Shown here piece after piece: positions 36,831 to 47,332 of a DNA stretch of 64,000 nucleotides. The notes beneath the pieces are model-generated. The model had not been told where the DNA came from, made no database searches, and saw only the letters and a list, made by a program, of their open reading frames with translations. A program made the position numbers and the translations under genes. This DNA is from Campylobacter peloridis LMG 23910 (GTDB lineage Bacteria > Campylobacterota > Campylobacteria > Campylobacterales > Campylobacteraceae), in contig NZ_CP007766.1 in NCBI RefSeq assembly GCF_000816785.1, positions 434,001 through 498,000 on the forward strand, in the 5' to 3' direction. The stretch's first letter is position 1; each line of letters starts with the position of its first letter.

Positions 36831-37811
36831 TTAAATTTGATTTTGTTTTCTATATGCAATGTGTGTTTCAAATTCATCTAAACGCTTATAAATACTCCTT
36901 AATTCTGTTATTTTAGTCCAATTTGTTATAAAAATACTAAAAGAACTTCTAACTTGATCAAAAGCATTGCCAACTTGGATGATGATACCAAGCTGTATCA
37001 AACCTAAAAACAAGCTTGGTGCCATGATTAAAAAGGGGACTATTACCATAATTTGTTCAAATAAATAAAGCCAAATATTAAAATATCCATAGTGCAAAAA
37101 CAATCTTTTATAATTTATCTTAAGTCCAGTAAAAAGAGATAGAATATTTTCATCACTTGCATAATTTTTTCTATCATCTTCTGCATAAACTAATTCTTTT
37201 CTAAAAGCAGCTTCAGCTTTTTGGTTATTATATTCAAGTCCTGGAAGTTTAATGCCAACAAACCATGATATTACAAGTCCTCCTAAAGAAACTAAAAATG
37301 CTATCCATACCAAAGAACCTTTAATATCTTTTAAAATAGGCAAATTTACATGTTCGCTTAATATCCATAAAATAGGTATAAAAGCAATTAAAGTCATCAA
37401 AGCTTTAACAAATGCAAGTCCTAAGCTTTCGATAATTTTAGAAAAATTATAAATATCCTCTTGAATTCTTTGAGAACTTCCTTCTATATTATCATCTTTT
37501 TTCTTCCAAAATTCAATATACTCAAAAGTCATAGCTTCACGCCATTTAAAAGCATATATACTGCCAAAATATTGAGTGATAGTTGCTATTAAAACATATG
37601 GTAAAGCTAAATATAAAAATTGCCTTATAAAAAGATAAAAATCATCTATACTATGATTTTTAGCATCTTGTAAAACATCATAAAATTCTTTATACCATTC
37701 ATTAATAGCTACATTAATGGAAGTTTGAGCAAGTAAAGAACCTAACAAAAAAAACAATCCAACATAAGCCCATATAGCCCATTTTTTAGACATAAAAAAC
37801 GATTTAAACAT
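36831..37811 (-). CDS. SbmA/BacA-like peptide transporter
   Basis: A 326-residue inner-membrane protein with six or more membrane spans and the SbmA/BacA-type core: INEWYKEFYDVLQDA near the N-terminus, TFEYIEFWKKKDDNIEGSSQRIQEDI in the middle and an ABC-exporter-like transmembrane fold without any ATPase domain. Family members import antimicrobial peptides and some modified peptide antibiotics using the proton gradient. Its start codon meets the stop of the putP gene (1-bp overlap at 37811), and the CorC-like gene follows downstream, so all three may share a transcript. Confidence 0.85.
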   Translation of the reverse strand: MFKSFFMSKKWAIWAYVGLFFLLGSLLAQTSINVAINEWYKEFYDVLQDAKNHSIDDFYLFIRQFLYLALPYVLIATITQYFGSIYAFKWREAMTFEYIEFWKKKDDNIEGSSQRIQEDIYNFSKIIESLGLAFVKALMTLIAFIPILWILSEHVNLPILKDIKGSLVWIAFLVSLGGLVISWFVGIKLPGLEYNNQKAEAAFRKELVYAEDDRKNYASDENILSLFTGLKINYKRLFLHYGYFNIWLYLFEQIMVIVPFLIMAPSLFLGLIQLGIIIQVGNAFDQVRSSFSIFITNWTKITELRSIYKRLDEFETHIAYRKQNQI

Positions 37812-39289
37812 TAAAGCTCTTTCAACATTTTTTCAAAATTATCTACGCTTTGTTTTTGTACTTTAAATAATAAACTAAAAATGATTATACATAAACTTGC
37901 TATTAAAAATCCAGGTATAATTTCATAAATTTCTAAATAAGAATAGCCAAAATTTTTGTATAAAATCACACTAATAGCACCGCCAATCATTCCAGCTATC
38001 GCACCTTCTTTACTCATATTTTTATAAAACAAAGAAAACAAAATCACACTTCCAAAGCTTGCGCCAAAGCCAGCCCAAGCATATGAAACTATGCTTAAGA
38101 TTTGGCTTTGTGTATCTAAAGAAAGTAAAAAAGCAGCACAGGCTATTATTAAAACCCCTAATCGAGATAAAAAAGTAGTTTTCTTATCACTAGCACGCCT
38201 TTTTAAAATTTGTGTGTAAAAATCTTGCACTAAACACGAAGCACAAACTAAAAGTTGAGAACTAGCCGTGCTCATAATAGCAGCTAAAATCGCAGACAAT
38301 AAAATCCCAGCTACCCAAGGGTTGAAAAGAACTTGAGACATTACGATAAAAATTCTTTCAGGATCACTTAAGCTAAGATCAAATTTAGCTATATAAGCTA
38401 TACCCAAAAAACCTATCATAGCAGCTCCAAATAAAGAAATCACCATCCAGCTTATACCTATAAAGGTTGCAGTTGGAATTTCTTTAACATGTTTTATGGA
38501 AATAAAGCGGATTAAAATATGAGGTTGTCCAAAATACCCAAGTCCCCATGCTAAAGTAGAAACTACTACTAACCAACCACCACCATCAAGCCCAAAAGCT
38601 TGTGGCTTTACATCATTGATAACCAAAAAAGCTTCGCCAAAGCCACCTAGCTTAAATATCATCACCAAAGGAATGATAATCAACGAACCCATCATTAATA
38701 ACCCTTGTATCATATCAGTCCAACAAACTGCTTTATATCCGCCTAAAAAAGTATATAAAACAATAATCACAAAACCAATACTCAAAGCAAAAATATACGA
38801 TAAACCAAAAACACTTTCAAAAAGTTTTGCTCCACTAACCAATCCAGCACTAATATATATGGTAAAAAAAACTAAAATAACAACAGAACAAATACTTCTT
38901 AAAATATGTTTATCATCATTGAAACGACTTTCAAAAAAATCAGGTATGCTAATGCATTCTTTAGCTATTTGGGAAAATATTTTTAATCTTTTAGCTATGA
39001 AAGTCCAGTTTAAAAATGCTCCCATGCTAAGTCCTATGGCTATATAAATTTGCCCAAGTCCAGCTGCGTATAATGCTCCAGGAAAAGCCATTAAAAGCCA
39101 ACTGCTCATATCAGAAGCTCCTGCACTTAATGCTGTGATGATGGGCCCCATAGAAGCATTACCTATAAAATAATCTTTGCTATTTTTGTTTTTTTTATAA
39201 AAATAAAAACCTATAAAAAGCATTAAAAATGCATATGCTATAAAAGTAATGATTATAGGATAAGAAAAATTTACACTTTGTAAATTCAT
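37811..39289 (-). CDS. putP: Sodium/proline symporter
   Basis: 492 residues with the thirteen-span layout of the SSS family. [39 protein letters not shown] is the conserved N-terminal region of PutP, including the Asp and Ser residues implicated in sodium binding; the [18 protein letters not shown] segment follows. It imports proline, a key carbon and energy source for many campylobacters. It is divergent from the next gene over a 141-bp gap and overlaps the transporter gene downstream. Confidence 0.92.
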   Translation of the reverse strand: MNLQSVNFSYPIIITFIAYAFLMLFIGFYFYKKNKNSKDYFIGNASMGPIITALSAGASDMSSWLLMAFPGALYAAGLGQIYIAIGLSMGAFLNWTFIAKRLKIFSQIAKECISIPDFFESRFNDDKHILRSICSVVILVFFTIYISAGLVSGAKLFESVFGLSYIFALSIGFVIIVLYTFLGGYKAVCWTDMIQGLLMMGSLIIIPLVMIFKLGGFGEAFLVINDVKPQAFGLDGGGWLVVVSTLAWGLGYFGQPHILIRFISIKHVKEIPTATFIGISWMVISLFGAAMIGFLGIAYIAKFDLSLSDPERIFIVMSQVLFNPWVAGILLSAILAAIMSTASSQLLVCASCLVQDFYTQILKRRASDKKTTFLSRLGVLIIACAAFLLSLDTQSQILSIVSYAWAGFGASFGSVILFSLFYKNMSKEGAIAGMIGGAISVILYKNFGYSYLEIYEIIPGFLIASLCIIIFSLLFKVQKQSVDNFEKMLKEL

Positions 39290-39430
39290 AAGTGTCCTTG
39301 AATTTATAGAAAATCATTATTTTACTCGTTTTATTTTAAAAAAATATTATAAAAACTATAATTTCTACTTTACTTTCAAAGCTATATAAACTTTTTTTGT
39401 TACAATTTCAAAAAAATTCAAGGAAAATCA

Positions 39431-40636
39431 ATGAAAAATCTTTTAATCATAGGAGCTGGTGGAGTAAGTCGCGTAGCTACAATAAAATGTGCTATGAATG
39501 CTGATGTATTTAGTAAAATAACTCTAGCTAGTAGAACAAAAAGCAAATGCGATGAAATAGCTAAATTTATAAAAGAACGCTTAGGTGTAGAAATTCAAAC
39601 AGAACAAATAGATGCTGATGATACAGACGCTGTAGTAGAACTTATCAAAAAAACAAATGCTGAAATTTTGTTAAATGTAGCTTTGCCTTATCAAGATTTA
39701 TCATTAATGGATGCTTGTATCAAAGCAAAAATTCATTATATAGATACTGCAAATTACGAACATCCTGATTTAGCAAAATTCGAATACAAAGAACAATGGG
39801 CAAGAAATGAAAAATTTAAAGAAGCTGGGATTTTAGGGCTTTTAGGTAGTGGATTTGATCCTGGTGTTACTAATGTATTTTGCGCTTATGCTCAACAAAA
39901 TTTATTCGATGAAATTCATTATATAGATATACTTGATTGCAATGCTGGAGATCATGGCTATGCTTTTGCTACAAATTTTAATCCTGAGATAAATTTAAGA
40001 GAAGTTTCAGCTAAAGGGCGTTATTGGGAAAATGGAAAATGGATAGAAACTGATCCTATGCAAATAAAAATGGAATGGGATTATCCTGAAGTAGGAGTAA
40101 AGGATAGCTATTTGCTTTATCATGAAGAATTAGAAAGTTTGGTAAAAAATATAAAAGGTTTAAAGAGAATAAGATTTTTTATGACTTTTGGACAAAGTTA
40201 TTTAACGCATATGAAATGTTTAGAAAATGTAGGAATGCTTGGCATTAAACCTATAATGCATAAAGGTGTGGAAATAATTCCTATAGAATTTTTAAAGACT
40301 TTATTACCTGATCCTGCTAGTTTAGGCCCTAGAACTAAAGGATATACAAATATAGGCTGTGTAATAAGAGGTATTAAAGATGGAAAAGATAAGCAAATTT
40401 ATATTTATAATGTTTGCAATCATGAAGAATGCTTTAAAGAAACAGGAGCTCAAGCAGTAAGCTATACAACAGGAGTTCCAGCTATGATAGGAACAAAATT
40501 AATAGCTAAAGGTATTTGGAAAGGACAAGGTGTATTTAATATGGAAGAATTTGACGCAAAGGAATTTATGGATGAATTAAATACTCAAGGACTTCCTTGG
40601 AAAATAATAGAAATGGAGCCAACTTTAGGAAAATAA
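39431..40636 (+). CDS. Carboxynorspermidine/carboxyspermidine dehydrogenase
   Basis: 401 residues of the saccharopine-dehydrogenase family: NLLIIGAGGVSRVATIKC at the N-terminus is the dinucleotide-binding fold, and GSGFDPGVTNVFCAYAQQNLFD lies near residue 137. In C. jejuni the homologue condenses aspartate semialdehyde with putrescine in the alternative spermidine pathway that replaces S-adenosylmethionine decarboxylase. The decarboxylase gene is not in this window. The asd gene at 58249 supplies the aspartate semialdehyde, although it is far away. Start supported by AAGGAAAATCA upstream. Confidence 0.88.
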   Translation: MKNLLIIGAGGVSRVATIKCAMNADVFSKITLASRTKSKCDEIAKFIKERLGVEIQTEQIDADDTDAVVELIKKTNAEILLNVALPYQDLSLMDACIKAKIHYIDTANYEHPDLAKFEYKEQWARNEKFKEAGILGLLGSGFDPGVTNVFCAYAQQNLFDEIHYIDILDCNAGDHGYAFATNFNPEINLREVSAKGRYWENGKWIETDPMQIKMEWDYPEVGVKDSYLLYHEELESLVKNIKGLKRIRFFMTFGQSYLTHMKCLENVGMLGIKPIMHKGVEIIPIEFLKTLLPDPASLGPRTKGYTNIGCVIRGIKDGKDKQIYIYNVCNHEECFKETGAQAVSYTTGVPAMIGTKLIAKGIWKGQGVFNMEEFDAKEFMDELNTQGLPWKIIEMEPTLGK

Positions 40637-40666
40637 TTTCAAGTTAAAAAACTTGAGAAAGCTTTG

Positions 40667-41341
40667 ATGATGTTAGAAGTATTGCAAAATATAGATTGGA
40701 ACCCTTTTTTAGTTTCGATAAAACTTTCTTTGATTACTTGTTTTATTTTATTTATATTTTGCATACCTTTAGCTTGGTTTTTTTCGTTTAAAAATTTTAG
40801 AACTAAAAAAATTTTAGAAACCATCATAACTCTGCCTTTAGTTTTGCCTCCTTCCGTGGTTGGGTTTTATTTGTTGATTTTATTTTCTAAGTATTCTTTT
40901 CTTGGAGAATTTCTAGAAAAAAATTTCAATATCACTTTAGCTTTTACCTTTGAAGGCTTGGTTGTAGCTAGTTGTATATACTCTTTACCTTTTATGTTTA
41001 ATCCTTTATATGTTGCTATATCATCTATACCTAAAAATATCATTGAAGCAAGCTATTCTCTAGGAAAAAATGCATTTGTGACGCTTTTTAAAATAATCCT
41101 ACCAAGTATAAAGCCAGCTATTTTAAATGCTATGGTTATTACTTTTGCTCATACTATGGGCGAATTTGGTATAGTATTAATGATAGGAGGTTCTTTAAGC
41201 GGAGAAACAAAAGTAGCAAGTATTGCTATATATGAAAGCATGGAGAATTTAGACTTTTTAACAGCTCATGTTTATAGTGCCATTTTGCTTATTTTTAGTT
41301 TTTTAGTTTTATTGAGTGTAAATTTACTAAGTAAAAAATAA
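40667..41341 (+). CDS. modB: Molybdate ABC transporter permease
   Basis: A 224-residue inner-membrane permease with five or six spans and the EAA loop that docks the ATPase: EASYSLGKNAFVTLFKIILPSIKPAI (about residues 127-152), then the ModB-type TFAHTMGEFGIVLMIGGS. Two ATGs in a row (40667, 40670) could start it. The molybdate would serve the molybdoenzyme at 10091. The ATPase modC and binding protein modA normally sit beside it; here the neighbours are the dehydrogenase and the adhesin, so this copy is alone in the window. Confidence 0.85.
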   Translation: MMLEVLQNIDWNPFLVSIKLSLITCFILFIFCIPLAWFFSFKNFRTKKILETIITLPLVLPPSVVGFYLLILFSKYSFLGEFLEKNFNITLAFTFEGLVVASCIYSLPFMFNPLYVAISSIPKNIIEASYSLGKNAFVTLFKIILPSIKPAILNAMVITFAHTMGEFGIVLMIGGSLSGETKVASIAIYESMENLDFLTAHVYSAILLIFSFLVLLSVNLLSKK

Positions 41342-41370
41342 AATTTATTTTCAATTAAATTTCATTAACT

Positions 41371-41394
41371 TAAGTATTTTTTTATAAATATAAT
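41371..41394 (+). promoter_or_regulatory. Probable promoter of the TpsA-type adhesin gene
   Basis: TAAGTATTTTT followed by TATAAT at 41389-41394, close to the Campylobacter sigma-70 pattern of a T-rich -16/-35 zone plus TATAAT. A ribosome binding site (AAAGGA) precedes the ATG at 41433. Confidence 0.65.
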
Positions 41395-41432
41395 ATTAAC
41401 ATACATAAATTTTTTCAAATAAAGGATTTATT

Positions 41433-44400
41433 ATGGCAGTATTTTCTCCACGGGGGGGGGGATCGAATAATTTTGATTTAACTCCTTCTAAAAAACTAAC
41501 TAATCACATCTTACTTTCAAGTATAGTTGCTTCATTACTTTTTTCACCTGCATTTGCCTTACCAAGTGGTGGTAAATTTACTCATGGCACAAGTGGAACT
41601 ATAAATGTTAGTGGTAATAATATGCATATACATGGTAATAAAGTTAATTCTGTTATCCAATGGGGTGGTGGTTTTAATATAAATAAAGGTGAAAGTGTAA
41701 ATTTTGGTGGTAATAGTAAAAACTACTTAAACATAGCTCATGGAACAAATAAATCTACCATAGCAGGTATATTAAATGCAAGTGGTAATAATGTATTTTT
41801 AATCAATCCTAATGGAGTAATCATTACTAAAACAGGCAATATCAATGCTAATCGCTTTGTAGCTTCTACTTCATCGATGAGTAATGAGGATATGAATAAA
41901 TTTGCAAAGCTAAATGAAAATCAAGCTGGAAATTTTTCTCCTGTATTTAAACCACAAAAAGCAGGTAGCGTAGTAAATATGGGCAATATCAATGCAAATG
42001 ATGTATTGCTTATAGGACATAAGGTAGATATACAAGGTGGTAAATTAGGCAATGCTAATTCTAAAACACACTTAGTAGGCAATTATGTATATATAGATGC
42101 AGATAGTGCAAATTTAAATTCCATTATCAATGTAACAGCTATAAAAGATGGCTATATACAAAGACAAATGATAAATTTTGCAAAAGATGGTTATAAAATT
42201 AGTAATGCAAATATAAATAAAGTAAATTACACAGATAATACCAATGTTACTCATAATGGAATTTCTTCTAATTTCAAAAAAGCTCTAACCATAGGCAATA
42301 TGGAAAATGAAAAAGCTAATGCTATAGAATGGTGGCATTTTGCTAAAGGATGGAATGAAGGTTTAGGGCATATTAGAAGTGTAGATGAATTTAAATTAGT
42401 AGGCAATATCGATTTTAGTGGCAATAAAGGCAAAGGTGAAGAAGGTAAAGACTGGCAAAACTATGCAAATTATTGTATATCACAAGGACAATGTACTTCT
42501 ATGATAGTAGGATATGATTATCAAAGTGCTTTTAATAAAATTTTTAATGGACAAGGATTTACTTTAAAAAATATAAATATAGATACTACTAAATTACAAA
42601 CGGTCGGTATATTCGGTCATATAATAAGGGGTGGATTTTTTAATAATATAAATATAGATTATATGGGTGGAGGAATTAAAAGCGTAAGTGCTGACTCTTT
42701 ATATGTAGGTGGTTTTGCTGGATATGGTGGTGGATCTTTTACTAATATCTTTTTAAGCAATATAGGAAATATTAGTGCTAGTGCTGATAATAGAGTTTAT
42801 GTAGGTGGTTTTGCTGGATATGGTGGGTCTTTTACTAATATCTTTTTAAGTAATATAGGAAATATTAGTGCTAGTGCTAGCAATATATATTCTTATGCAG
42901 GTGGTTTTGCTGGACATAGTAATTCTGCTACTAATATCTTTTTAAGCAATATAGGAAATATTAGTGCTAGTGCTGATAATAGAGTTTATGTAGGTGGTTT
43001 TGCTGGACATGTTGGCGGTAGTTCTTTTACTAATATCTTTTTAAGCAATATAGGAAATATTAGTGCTAGCGCTGATAATGTATATTCTTTTGCAGGTGGT
43101 TTTGTTGGATATGGTGGTAGTGATAGCTGGTTGATTGGATCGTTTACTGATATATTTTTAAATAATATAGGAAATATTAATGCTAATAATGCAGGTGGTT
43201 TTATCGGAGATATTGATAGTGGTCAAACTCCTGATGGAGCTTGGCACCCAGTTTTTACAAATATTTCTTTAAATGATATAGGAAATATTATTGCTGCTGG
43301 TGATGATGGACATGCAGGTGGTTTTATTGGAGGCAATAATAGCTCTAATGCTTCTGGAAGATTTACAAATATTTCTTTAAATGATATAGGAAATATTATT
43401 GCTGCTGGTAATTATGGACATGCAGGTGGTTTTGCTGGTAGTTTTAGTGGTAATTTCACAAACATCTCTTTAAATAGTATAGGAAGTATTAGCGGTAAAG
43501 CTTCTACTGGTGGTTTTGTTGGATTTGTAGTTCCAACAGGTAATTTCACAAACATCTCTTTAAATAGTATAGGAAGTATTAGCGGTAAAGCTTCTACTGG
43601 TGGTTTTGTTGGGTATGTTTACGATGTGAGAAATTTAACTTTTAAAAATATTTATATATTTTTTAATCCTAATATATCTATAACTAGTGAAGATTATGAT
43701 GGCGAAGCTGGTAAATTTTTTGGTGCATTAAATGATGAAGTAACATATACTTTCAACAACATCCACATCTATCATCACAAAGATGATTTAGCCAATGCAA
43801 CAACTGATAAAAACTATTGGGGAAATACTAATGATAAAATTCAAATTCACACTTACACAGATGAAACTCAAGCAAATGCATATAAAGACTTTTTATCTAA
43901 AGCAAATTCCATAGAAAAACCAAACATCACTCCACCAACTATCACCCCTGATAATCCAAATAAACCAAGCGATAATGATGTTATCTTAGCAAGTGATGAT
44001 TTACATCAAGATATCATACAAGGTATTATCGATAGTATAAGAAATGAAAAATATACTATTGATATTAAAAACTTATATAGTTTAATACAAGCTTTTAAAG
44101 GATTAAACAAAGATTCTAATGAAAATGAAATTAAAACTATAGTAAAAACACATTTGGGTATAAAAGATGATGATAAAGCTTTAAGTATAGCTCAAAGTAT
44201 TAGCTTTTTATTGCATTATAATGAAATTAATTTTAACAACAAACTAGACAAAACAGCATTAGAGCTTTACAATAATCAAATCAAACCTAATGTTTTTAAT
44301 ACTTTAGAAATCATTACTTATTTAGATACCAATAAAAACAATATCATAGCACAGCTACAACAATATGAAAGCATAAAAAATGATTTTAAAATTAAAGAAC

Positions 44401-44876
44401 AAGCTTATTTTAAAGCCCAAGCTGAATTTAATAAACTTTTAGATTTAGTCAATAAAGGTAAGCTAAATTATAATGATCCTAAATTTACTCAAGCATTTGA
44501 TAATTGGACTAAAGCATATAATGCTTATAATAGCTTATCTAATGATATAGGTGAGTTAAATTCTAAAGTAAATCAATACACTCAATATATCAATACAACA
44601 TTAGGATATAAACAATTTGCTTTTGTTAAATTTGATAATATCATTAAAACAGATTTAACCAAACCTATTCTTCCTGATATAGATAATTCTTTAGGTGGTG
44701 ATAAACAACCTGTATTTGAACAAACTGCTTCACTTAATTTAATAGGCGATAATGCCATAGAAGAAGAGGAAGAAAAAAAAGAAATAGAAGAAACAGCACT
44801 AACTCAAAGAGCTAGAACTTGTATAGTAAGTGATAATTTTAAAACTATGAATCCTTGCGTGGTAGAAAGTTATTAA
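41433..44876 (+). CDS. Two-partner-secretion adhesin (filamentous haemagglutinin/HMW1-like), poly-G phase-variable
   Basis: A 1147-residue exoprotein. After the start come six codons, then a run of G that encodes Arg-Gly-Gly-Gly, then an extended signal peptide (hydrophobic core LLSSIVASLLFSPAFA, about 28-43). Residues about 45-170 form a TPS secretion domain, with NVFLINPNGVIITKTGNINANRFVAST as hallmark. The middle (about 425-720) is made of GLUG-type repeats with GGFAG cores and NISLNSIGSISG-like strands, predicting a beta-helix. A helical region follows (about 870-1080), and the C-terminus carries two cysteines (1130 and 1142) in the CIVSDNFKTMNPC arrangement, resembling the disulphide anchor of HMW1-type adhesins. 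No TpsB pore gene is nearby. The reading frame here is open, i.e. ON. Confidence 0.88.
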   Translation: MAVFSPRGGGSNNFDLTPSKKLTNHILLSSIVASLLFSPAFALPSGGKFTHGTSGTINVSGNNMHIHGNKVNSVIQWGGGFNINKGESVNFGGNSKNYLNIAHGTNKSTIAGILNASGNNVFLINPNGVIITKTGNINANRFVASTSSMSNEDMNKFAKLNENQAGNFSPVFKPQKAGSVVNMGNINANDVLLIGHKVDIQGGKLGNANSKTHLVGNYVYIDADSANLNSIINVTAIKDGYIQRQMINFAKDGYKISNANINKVNYTDNTNVTHNGISSNFKKALTIGNMENEKANAIEWWHFAKGWNEGLGHIRSVDEFKLVGNIDFSGNKGKGEEGKDWQNYANYCISQGQCTSMIVGYDYQSAFNKIFNGQGFTLKNINIDTTKLQTVGIFGHIIRGGFFNNINIDYMGGGIKSVSADSLYVGGFAGYGGGSFTNIFLSNIGNISASADNRVYVGGFAGYGGSFTNIFLSNIGNISASASNIYSYAGGFAGHSNSATNIFLSNIGNISASADNRVYVGGFAGHVGGSSFTNIFLSNIGNISASADNVYSFAGGFVGYGGSDSWLIGSFTDIFLNNIGNINANNAGGFIGDIDSGQTPDGAWHPVFTNISLNDIGNIIAAGDDGHAGGFIGGNNSSNASGRFTNISLNDIGNIIAAGNYGHAGGFAGSFSGNFTNISLNSIGSISGKASTGGFVGFVVPTGNFTNISLNSIGSISGKASTGGFVGYVYDVRNLTFKNIYIFFNPNISITSEDYDGEAGKFFGALNDEVTYTFNNIHIYHHKDDLANATTDKNYWGNTNDKIQIHTYTDETQANAYKDFLSKANSIEKPNITPPTITPDNPNKPSDNDVILASDDLHQDIIQGIIDSIRNEKYTIDIKNLYSLIQAFKGLNKDSNENEIKTIVKTHLGIKDDDKALSIAQSISFLLHYNEINFNNKLDKTALELYNNQIKPNVFNTLEIITYLDTNKNNIIAQLQQYESIKNDFKIKEQAYFKAQAEFNKLLDLVNKGKLNYNDPKFTQAFDNWTKAYNAYNSLSNDIGELNSKVNQYTQYINTTLGYKQFAFVKFDNIIKTDLTKPILPDIDNSLGGDKQPVFEQTASLNLIGDNAIEEEEEKKEIEETALTQRARTCIVSDNFKTMNPCVVESY
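41452..41461 (+). repeat. Homopolymeric G tract inside the adhesin coding region
   Basis: An uninterrupted G run; the open frame (codons CGG GGG GGG GGA) implies ten Gs. Located 19 bp into the gene, slippage by one or two bases would shift the frame before the signal peptide. Campylobacter uses such G tracts for phase variation of surface structures. Confidence 0.85.
42707..43620 (+). repeat. Direct repeats in the adhesin beta-helix region
   Basis: Successive units of roughly 90-110 bp begin with GTAGGTGGTTTTGCTGGA-like or GCAGGTGGTTTT-like sequence (for example near 42706, 42810, 42898, 42990 and 43096). A later near-exact pair of about 74 bp (around 43439-43512 and 43539-43612) shares AACATCTCTTTAAATAGTAT. 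Such repeats can expand or contract by recombination without losing the frame. Confidence 0.8.
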
Positions 44877-44879
44877 AAC

Positions 44880-44906
44880 TCTACACTGCTAATTTAGCAG
44901 TGTAGA
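44880..44906 (+). terminator. Hairpin after the adhesin gene
   Basis: An 11-bp inverted repeat TCTACACTGCT / AGCAGTGTAGA with a 5-nt loop, 4 bp past the adhesin stop. The T tract after it is weak (a TTTTT run follows about 12 bp later). Confidence 0.6.
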
Positions 44907-45010
44907 TTATACAAAGTGTTTTTCTTATTAATTTATTAAAATAAATACAAAAACTATCAACTAACCCAATTAATTCTAATACAATCTTTGCTTAATATAA
45001 AAACATACAA

Positions 45011-45260
45011 AAATATAAAAGAATATAAAAGAATATAAAAGAATATAAAAGAATATAAAAGAATATAAAAGAATATAAAAGAATATAAAAGAATATAAAA
45101 GAATATAAAAGAATATAAAAGAATATAAAAGAATATAAAAGAATATAAAAGAATATAAAAGAATATAAAAGAATATAAAAGAATATAAAAGAATATAAAA
45201 GAATATAAAAGAATATAAAAGAATATAAAAGAATATAAAAGAATATAAAAGAATATTAAT
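45011..45260. repeat. Perfect 10-bp tandem repeat array, unit GAATATAAAA
   Basis: Twenty-three identical copies of GAATATAAAA run from 45021 to 45250, flanked by one imperfect copy on each side (AAATATAAAA and GAATATTAAT). Every unit brings an AAAA tract in the same helical phase, which should bend the DNA. The array stops about 20 bp before the TATAAT box of the probable rRNA promoter. It encodes nothing on the plus strand (stops in all frames). This is a variable-number repeat candidate. The rest of the 646-bp gap between adhesin and 16S holds the promoter and the 16S leader. Confidence 0.97.
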
Positions 45261-45281
45261 AATACTTTAAGCTTATATAGC

Positions 45282-45287
45282 TATAAT
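45282..45287 (+). promoter_or_regulatory. Probable rRNA operon promoter (-10 box)
   Basis: TATAAT at 45282-45287 is the best -10 candidate before the 16S gene, giving a leader of about 230 nt. The -35 position (about 45259-45264) has ATAATA rather than TTGACA. Directly upstream is the 10-bp repeat array. I have not excluded a second promoter in the leader. Confidence 0.6.
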
Positions 45288-45387
45288 TTCATTTCCTTTT
45301 TTATTGAAAGGAAATTAAAAATAAAACTTTTTGTTTTAATTTTTTATGTTCTTTAAAATATTAATATTGTTAATCAAATCTTATTAG

Positions 45388-45406
45388 TCAATCTTTGAAA
45401 TCTAAA
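45388..45406 (+). other. 16S processing stem, 5' arm
   Basis: TCAATCTTTGAAATCTAAA here is perfectly complementary to TTTAGATTTCAAAGATTGA at 47098-47116, flanking the 16S gene. Such a stem is the usual RNase III substrate that releases pre-16S rRNA. Confidence 0.85.
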
Positions 45407-45523
45407 TAAGTGATCGATTGAGCCAGATAGTTAAAGCTTAATTGTCTTTAACTATAAAAACAAATATAAACTTTTTTCTTTGATGAAAAAGATTAAACTT
45501 TTCAATCAATATAATTTTTAATT

Positions 45524-47037
<1,514 letters not shown>

Positions 47038-47097
47038 TAGAGTACTAAAGTAATAAGTCTCACAACTATTACTTCATATATAACTCAATCATCCTTG

Positions 47098-47116
47098 TTT
47101 AGATTTCAAAGATTGA
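47098..47116 (+). other. 16S processing stem, 3' arm
   Basis: Perfect complement of 45388-45406; located between the 16S end and tRNA-Ala. Confidence 0.85.
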
Positions 47117-47132
47117 TGAAAAAGCTAATTTT

Positions 47133-47208
47133 GGGGAATTAGCTCAGCTGGGAGAGCGCCTGCTTTGCACGCAGGAGGTCAGCGGTTCGATCCCGCTATT
47201 CTCCACCA
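47133..47208 (+). tRNA. tRNA-Ala (anticodon TGC)
   Basis: A 76-nt cloverleaf in the 16S-23S spacer with acceptor GGGGAAT/ATTCTCC, anticodon loop TTTGCAC and encoded CCA. Confidence 0.97.
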
Positions 47209-47215
47209 TTATTAA

Positions 47216-47292
47216 GGGCCTATAGCTCAGCTGGTTAGAGTGCACCCCTGATAAGGGTGAGGTCACAAGTTCAAGTCTTGTTAGGCCCACCA
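47216..47292 (+). tRNA. tRNA-Ile (anticodon GAT)
   Basis: A 77-nt cloverleaf with acceptor GGGCCTA/TAGGCCC, anticodon loop CTGATAA and encoded CCA. The Ala-Ile order is the one usual for Campylobacter rrn spacers. Confidence 0.97.
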
Positions 47293-47332
47293 TGTAAAAA
47301 AGATTTGAAAAACATATAAGCATTTATAAGTT

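Noticed and set aside
41452-41461. Poly-G tract as a sequencing error that creates a false frame
   Set aside because: The frame is open over the full 1147 codons, continues into a good signal peptide and TPS domain, and G tracts are a known regulatory device in this genus. The exact count of G should still be treated with caution.
45011-45260. The tandem array as a CRISPR array or as a gene on the minus strand
   Set aside because: There are no spacers between units and the unit is only 10 bp. The minus strand is open in every frame because the unit contains no stop, but it would encode a ten-residue hydrophobic repeat with no start codon or ribosome binding site.
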